Assembly (NCBI GenBank): GCA_036365145.1
Contig: JAEOAD010001413.1
Location: forward strand, 2,072,501-2,136,500
Direction: 5' to 3'
DNA: 64,000 nucleotides
Source of the DNA: Orientallactaga sibirica
Lineage: Eukaryota; Chordata; Mammalia; Rodentia; Dipodidae
Part shown: positions 58,700 through 64,000 of the stretch, piece by piece
Layout of the letters: the number at the start of each line of letters is the position of its first letter
Numbering within the stretch: the stretch's first letter is position 1
Program-made: the position numbers and the translations under genes
Notes under the pieces: generated by a model
The model's input: the letters and a program-made list of their open reading frames with translations, nothing else
What the model was told of the DNA's origin: nothing
Database searches by the model: none

Positions 58700-59593
58700 T
58701 GTCTTCTCGGCTGTCTGTTGCCTGAAGGATTCGGCTAGGTCCCAAGGGTTCCGAGGGTTCTGCGACCCACACGCAGCCATTCCAATGGGCAGGGCGCACC
58801 GCCACCCCGCGCACGTCTGGGGCGGTCCCGGCCCTTCTCATGCGCCGCCCCTCCCCCTTCCCTAAACTTTCCCTTAAACTTCCCAACTTGCAGGCTGGGG
58901 CGCCGGTCTCCGCTTCCCTCATGAATTATTCAGTAGCCTGCAAGCCAATCAACGCTCTTGGTTTATGTCCCCCTCCCATTCTTTCCCCTCCTCCCAGAAC
59001 CCTGGCTAGGGGAAGCTGCCCCCGCCTCCCCGGTGAACCCCTCCTTCCCACAGCCAGGCGCCGCCCGGCCCAGTCCCTGCCCGATCGGGCGCTGCCGTCT
59101 CCTTCCCTCCCTCCCGCCCTCCCGCCCGGTCCCCGCTCGGGCTCCCACCCTCCTCGCCCGCGCGGAGCGCACTCGGCCCGGCGGCGGCACGAGCACAGCT
59201 ACTCCAGGGGGGGGGAGACCTTGAGCAGCCAGCCAGCCAGGGCGGGACCCCAAGGCCCCCGGAGGGACCCCCTGATTCCAGCCACGTCTCTCTCTACGTC
59301 TGCCCAACGCCGACCACTGCCAGGGACGCCCCCCCACCCCGCTACCTAACCACCCACCCCCAAAGCCGGCCTCTCCGTCTGCGCGCGCGCGCGCTCCTCG
59401 GGGACACGGGGGGCCACACCTGAGCGCGGGGTGCCCGGCGCACCCTCCTCCCTCATGGGCCTTCGCTGAAGGCCCCGGACCGAGAGTCCCGAGCGGGGAA
59501 GACGGCTAGCACCGGCTCTCAGGGGAGGGTCAGATCTGGGGGGGCTAGGGCCCCCCATACTCGGATCGGACCCAACCACAGTGAGGAGGCGCC
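58700..59593 (+). promoter_or_regulatory. Ephb4: Ephb4 CpG-rich promoter and 5' UTR
   Basis: GC-rich, CpG-dense, SINE-free sequence up to the start codon. CCAAT box at 58945-58949; no clear TATA box at a fixed distance, typical of a CpG-island promoter. The start site is not visible; the UTR probably begins within 59000-59400. Confidence 0.65.
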
Positions 59594-59645
59594 ATGGAGC
59601 TCCGGGCGCTGCTCTGCTGGGCTTCGATCGCCGCTGCTGTAGAAG
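59594..59645 (+). CDS. Ephb4: Ephb4 coding exon 1 (signal peptide)
   Basis: ATG at 59594 in the context GGCGCCATGG, a good Kozak match. 17 codons plus one base, then donor GTGAGT at 59646. Differs from human by a few conservative changes. Confidence 0.94.
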
Positions 59646-62607
59646 GTGAGTTTCTTGGGGAGGGGGGTGTACTCCCCCAGTTTTGGAATGGCCCCCAAAC
59701 TTGGGCCTCAGAGTGGAGGAGCCTGATCTTTCCCTACCCCAAGCCAGGCACCCTCAAACACTTCGGCCAATAGTGCTGGAACGGGAGGGGGGCGGGGAGG
59801 AGGCGGCCTGGCGAGCAGTGGAGTTTTCTTTTGTTTGGGGAAAGAGATGGAGTCGGGCTCCGACCCGGGACATTTCCCTTACCCACGGCTCTCTAAACAC
59901 TTCAACGCCTGACTCCTCTAGCAGTCCTTCCTTTTCCTTCTCACTCCAGTCTCCAAAACTGTCCCCAAAGTTTCTGTCCCATTTCCTACCTCTGGCCAAA
60001 CGTGGAGAAAACTTTCGCTAAGGAGCCACGGCAGATGAAACCAGAAATTCCTTGCTAGGCCCTAAAACGACCCCCACCGCCCATTCCTTAGCGTTCACAC
60101 CTGGACACTTCACATCCACACCCCCCTCCCCCCGTCAGGATGGTCCCCTTCTGAAGTCACACTCCAAATCCCAAATGGCTGGCCAGACCACCGACTTCGT
60201 GCAAGCGCTCCCTTCTGGTTTGCCCCAGGCTGTAGCCCAACCTTTTTTTAAATACCACCTAGTCCCCAGCTTTTTCCTGATCTTCTTCCAGCCTTCCGAG
60301 CCAGGAGATACTGTCTTATGTGGACTCCTGTCACCCTAACTCAACCTAGCAGCTCCTAGGTCACCCCAAATTTCTGGGTTATACATATATTCCCCTCCAA
60401 AAATCTTCAAGATCTGTGGGTCTTTGACTCCCCCCCCCCATCTCCTCCCTCTTGGGGCTGCCCACTTCTATAAACCTTCCTCTCTGGCTTCCCTAATCTC
60501 CTCTCTGTGAGATCCCCTCCCCACACCATCTTCCCAGCTTTACAATCAAAGGAGTATCTGGGGAGTGGGCCATGGGGCGGGGTGGGCTTCTGAAAGGAAG
60601 GAATTAAAGAGGCAGTTGGAAAACCCTACTCCCTCCAGGCTGGGCAGTGCTGCTCTGGGCTTGGGATCAAAGTGTGAGTGTGGAGAGGGGGTGAGGCAGA
60701 GGGCCAGGGGAAGAGGTACCAAATGGGAAAAAAAAAAAAAAAAAAATCCGAGAAGATGAAGTGTAGGGAGGAGGGAAAGAAGGATAGAGGAAAGACTCAT
60801 TTTCATGTGCGTTACCTGTACCCACTTGTACCCAGCCCATTTGTTTGACATGCTATTTTCATTTTTAGCAGGCCTAGGGAAAGTTAGGTGCTATTGTCCC
60901 GTCCCATTTCACAGATGAAGGTGACTGGGGCTTTAGAAAATGTTCAGTCGTTTATCCAATGCCACACATCCCCGGAGGGTGTAAAGTGAGACAGCCAAAG
61001 TGTGTGCGTGTGTGTGTGTGTGGGGGAGTTGACAGTCAGAAAGAGAACCTCTATTTGGTGGACAGAGTTTAAGAGTGACTGTGGTGGGGGGTCAAGGAAG
61101 CTGACAAAAGAACACAAGCTGGAGGCATTGAGAGGAGATGGAAGGAGGGAGAAGGTGAGCCGGCTTTCAGCTCTGAGCACCGGAGGAGAGCTAACCCTGA
61201 AGCAGAGACAGTGTGTAAATTGGAGACAGGAAAACACTATCTAGGCTGGAACAATGGAGGGTGGAGCGGCAGCTTCTAGCCACCCCCTTCCCAGAACCCC
61301 AGGCATCCTGTCCCCAATGTGCTGGGCTGTTTCTTGCCACCCTATAGGTCCCCCCCTCCTCCCTGGACCTCACCTCCAGCAGGCCAGGTCCCTGCCTGCC
61401 CTGTGGACATCACCTGGTCCCCACCCTCCCTTCCCTTCACCCTTTCTCCTCTGCAGCCCCAAAGGGGAGGGCGGGGACCATGTTCCAGGTGTGCTGCTGC
61501 ATTCCCTGGGGGCCCACTCTCCTACCTCCCAAGTCCCTAGCTTTCTGCCCCCCACGTTGCTTGTCCTCTGGGGAGGGGGGTGTTTCCCCAACCCTCTCTC
61601 CAGATTCCACTGTGGAAGACTGGGAATCTCTCCTAATTGGTTCCCTCCACTCCCTCCAGCACCTTGTCTCCCACACCTCCCCAATGATTGTACAGCCCAG
61701 CAGCCAGGTGTGTTCACACTCCCCCCCACTTACATGCACACCTCTAAAACTCCCTCCTCTTTTCCTTCCCATAACCAAATCCAGATGTGGCAAGGCCTCT
61801 GCAGAAGCCAGGGCGGGAACCCCAGCGTCCTGGCCTCCAGCACTTCCTTCTCTGATGGCAGCAAACTGGGGGAGGGGTGGTGCTTCTGGCAATCGGGCAC
61901 CACCTTGAAGGAGGGAAGGACTGGGGTGTTTGGTGTGAAAGGGGGTGGGGGAGAGAGGAGAGTTGGGAGGGAGGCCAACTCTGGCACTTGGGGAAGGGAA
62001 TGTGGAGCCAGAGACAATTCTGTAGGGAGCAGCAGCTGGTGCCAGCATGCCCTCTGCCCCTATGGGGTCAGGGCCAGAGCAGGGCTGTTCTGGTGTTTTG
62101 TTTAGAGACAGGTCTTTTTTTTTTTTTTTTTTTTTTTGCAAGGTAGGGTCTCACTCTGGTCCAGGCTGACCTGGAATTAACTATGTAGTCTCAGGGTGGC
62201 CTCGAACTCTCGGCGATCCTCCTACCTCTGCCTCCCGAGTGCTGGGATTAAAGGTGTGCACCACCACGCCCGGCTAGAGACAGGTCTCTTGTAGCTCTTG
62301 CTGGCCTCAAACTTATAGCTGAGGCTGGCATATAACTCCTGATTCTCCTGCCTCCACCTTCCACGTGCTGGGATCTCAGACTCCAATTGTCTGCCACCAC
62401 TCCTAGGTGTTTTTTTTTTTTTTTTTTTTGCTTCTTTGAGGTTTTTCTTTTTGGTGCTGTGTCTGGGGTTAGCCCCTCACTGAAGGATTCCAAGGCTTGT
62501 GTTCTACCTTTGAACCACACTCCTAGCACCTCACTGGAGGATTCTAGGCATGCACTCTAGTGTTGGCTAGAGCCTCCTGCCCCCCCTCACTGTTGGAGCT
62601 AGCTGCA

Positions 62608-62644
<37 letters not shown>

Positions 62645-63634
62645 TTATTTATTTGCATGCAGAGAGAGAGATGCAGACCACGCCAGGGATTGATGCATGT
62701 GCCCCTTGTGCATCTGGCTAAGTGGGCTGGAGAACAGCTGCAGCAAACGCCTTAACCGCTAAGCCATTTCTCCAGCCCCCTTTTTTTTTTTTTTAATATC
62801 TTATTATTTATTTACTTATTTGAGAGAGAGAGAGGAACAGACAGATAGATAGGTAGAGATAGAGAGAGACAATAGGCATGCCAGGACCTTCAGCCACTGC
62901 AAAAAAAAAAAAAAAAAAAAACAAAAACTGCAGGGGCATGCAGCACCTTCTGTTGCAACTGGCTTATGTGGGTCCTGGAAAATCAAATCTGGGTCCTTAG
63001 GCTTTGCAGGCAAGTCCCTTAACCCCTAAGCCGTCTCTCCAGCCCCGAGCTTATTAAATTTTGTCTGAGACCTGGACTTTTACAACATGGGTCCCCTCCC
63101 TCCTTCTGGGCACAGACACCCAGGAGAGCTCCAACAGTCTTAAGAAGCACTCAGAGCAAGGAGTGTGAGGTCGGAGGCTCAGAACCCTGGGAGTGCAACG
63201 TGTCACCTGCTTCCTTTCCGTTCTGTGCTGTTCTCAGCCACCTGATGTTCCTGCCCCTTCCCCACTCCACCAAGTGCTCATTTTGCCTTTCTAAATATAT
63301 TTTATTTATTTATTTGAGAGAGAGAAAGGGAGAGAATGGGTGGGCCAGGGCATCCAGCCACTGCAAATGAACTCCAGACGCATGCGCCACCTTGTGCATC
63401 TGGCTTATGTGGGTCCTGGAAAATCGCACTGGGATCCTTTGGCTTTGCAGGCAAACACCTTAACCTCTAAGCCATCTCTCCAACCCCTCACTGTGTCTTT
63501 CTGTCTTAGAGACCCTACTAAACACAAAACTGGAAACTGCAGATCTGAAGTGGGTGACTTACCCTCAGGCTGAAGGCCAGGTAAGGAGAGCTGATTCGCT
63601 AACTCAGGAGGGAAACTGAGGAAAGAGGGTAGAA

Positions 63635-63675
<41 letters not shown>

Positions 63676-64000
63676 TTTTTTTTTTTGAGGTAGGGTTTCA
63701 CTCTAGCCGAAGCTGACCTGGAATTAACTATGTACTCTCAGGGTGGCCTTGAACTCTCAGCGATCCTCCTACCTCTGCCTCCCGAGTGCTGGGATTAAAG
63801 GCATGCGCCACCACGCCCGGCTTATAAATTTTTTTTTGAGGTAGGGTTTCACTCTAGCCGAGGCTGACCTGGAATTCACTATGTAGTCTCAAGGTGGCCT
63901 TGAACTCATGGCGATCCTCCTGCTTCTGCCTCCTGAGTGCTGGGATTAAAGGCGTGTGCCACCATACCTGGCTATTCTTATTTTATTTTAAATTTATTTA
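59594..64000 (+). CDS. Ephb4: Ephb4 (ephrin type-B receptor 4), 5' part: exons 1-2, truncated by window edge
   Basis: Receptor tyrosine kinase for ephrin-B2 that sets venous identity in vessels (family knowledge). Seen: exon 1 (59594-59645) gives [17 protein letters not shown], a hydrophobic signal peptide. Exon 2 (63510-63580) gives [20 protein letters not shown] and AEGQ, the start of the ephrin-binding domain. Splice phases match (one base plus two). The kinase, SAM and remaining extracellular exons lie to the right of the window. Head-to-head with Slc12a9, as in other mammals. Confidence 0.94.
60855..60995 (+). mobile_element. MIR-type ancient SINE relic in Ephb4 intron 1
   Basis: CCCATTTCACAGATGAAGGT followed by GACTGGGGCTTTAGA and a degenerate form of the usual GCCCAAGGTCACAC core. 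Low similarity, hence moderate confidence. Confidence 0.55.
62116..62274 (-). mobile_element. B1-like SINE in Ephb4 intron 1
   Basis: Poly-T followed by the reverse of a full B1, flanked by TAGAGACAGGTCT at 62103-62115 and 62275-62287. Near-consensus, so young. Confidence 0.9.
63510..63580 (+). CDS. Ephb4: Ephb4 coding exon 2
   Basis: Acceptor CTGTCTTAG and donor GTAAGG. 71 nt, completing a glutamate codon and adding 23 codons. [17 protein letters not shown] is an unmistakable EPHB4 sequence. Confidence 0.94.
63581..64000. repeat. Ephb4 intron 2 start: AT repeat and two B1-like SINEs
   Basis: B1-like minus 63675-63825 and 63832-63975. The sequence ends in a T/A-rich tail that may open a further element. 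Confidence 0.8.
63639..63672. repeat. AT dinucleotide repeat in Ephb4 intron 2
   Basis: About 17 AT units, directly followed by a B1-like minus element. Similar TA runs occur at 53872-53896 and 54065-54085. Confidence 0.95.

Larger units (their letters stand above)
59646..63509. other. Ephb4 intron 1: long unique part, then SINEs
   Basis: 59646-62100 is free of young SINEs (about 2.45 kb, with the MIR relic and a GT run at 61003-61022). Then B1-like minus 62116-62274; an older B1-type minus 62280-62410; ID-like minus about 62450-62540; DIP-like minus 62610-62780, 62790-63050 and 63290-63485. The last ends about 25 bases before exon 2. Long open frames in 61254-62141 have no protein similarity that I recognise. 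Confidence 0.75.

Noticed and set aside
61254..62141. Long open frames on both strands in Ephb4 intron 1
   Set aside because: G+C-rich intron sequence with proline/serine-rich random translations; both strands are open at once and one runs through a B1 poly-T. No known protein.

Overview
The window is mammalian nuclear DNA from a rodent. Short exons with canonical splice sites sit in a background unusually rich in SINEs. Two SINE types dominate: a 7SL-derived B1-like element of about 140 bp, and a tRNA-derived element of about 200 bp with a CT-rich/AATAAA tail. The tRNA-derived type resembles the DIP branch of the B2 superfamily, so a dipodoid rodent (jerboa or jumping-mouse group) is the best guess. 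That is inference from repeat type; no species call can be proven here. A few ID-like elements, two L1-like 3' ends and ancient MIR/L2 relics are also present.

Three protein-coding genes are recognised, in the conserved mammalian order TRIP6 - SLC12A9 - EPHB4. (1) Positions 1-889, minus strand: the first three coding exons of Trip6, a zyxin-family LIM adaptor; the rest lies left of position 1. (2) Positions 1799-34054, minus strand: Slc12a9, an orphan-type cation-chloride cotransporter-family membrane protein. All 13 expected coding exons can be placed with canonical splice sites. With one copy of each exon and the two apparent lost bases counted back, the coding length is 915 codons, close to the human protein as I remember it. 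(3) Position 59594 to the right edge, plus strand: the first two coding exons of Ephb4, the ephrin-B2 receptor tyrosine kinase. Slc12a9 and Ephb4 are head-to-head, about 25 kb apart. Slc12a9 and Trip6 are head-to-tail and only a few hundred bases apart.

The most notable structure is a tandem duplication of about 4.04 kb (about 16194-20238 and 20239-24280) inside Slc12a9. It duplicates coding exons 7 and 8, and the exon copies are identical in sequence. Exons 7+8 total 241 nt, so splicing in both copies would shift the frame. Slc12a9 also shows two apparent single-base deletions, in exon 5 and near the C terminus. Three frame-disrupting features in an otherwise intact, conserved gene point to assembly or consensus errors (an uncollapsed haplotype, unpolished homopolymers) more than to gene death, but a real young duplication is not excluded.

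Other structure: a 53-bp minisatellite (12930-13515) built from an internally deleted ID element beside the exon 11 splice donor; SINE subfamilies carrying near-consensus CTCF motifs; nested SINE insertions with clear target-site duplications; a 1.6-kb SINE-free island at 44410-46065 in the intergenic region; and CpG-rich promoter regions for Slc12a9 (about 34900-35760) and Ephb4 (about 58700-59645). I found no CRISPR array, bacterial operon, viral gene or classical RNA gene.
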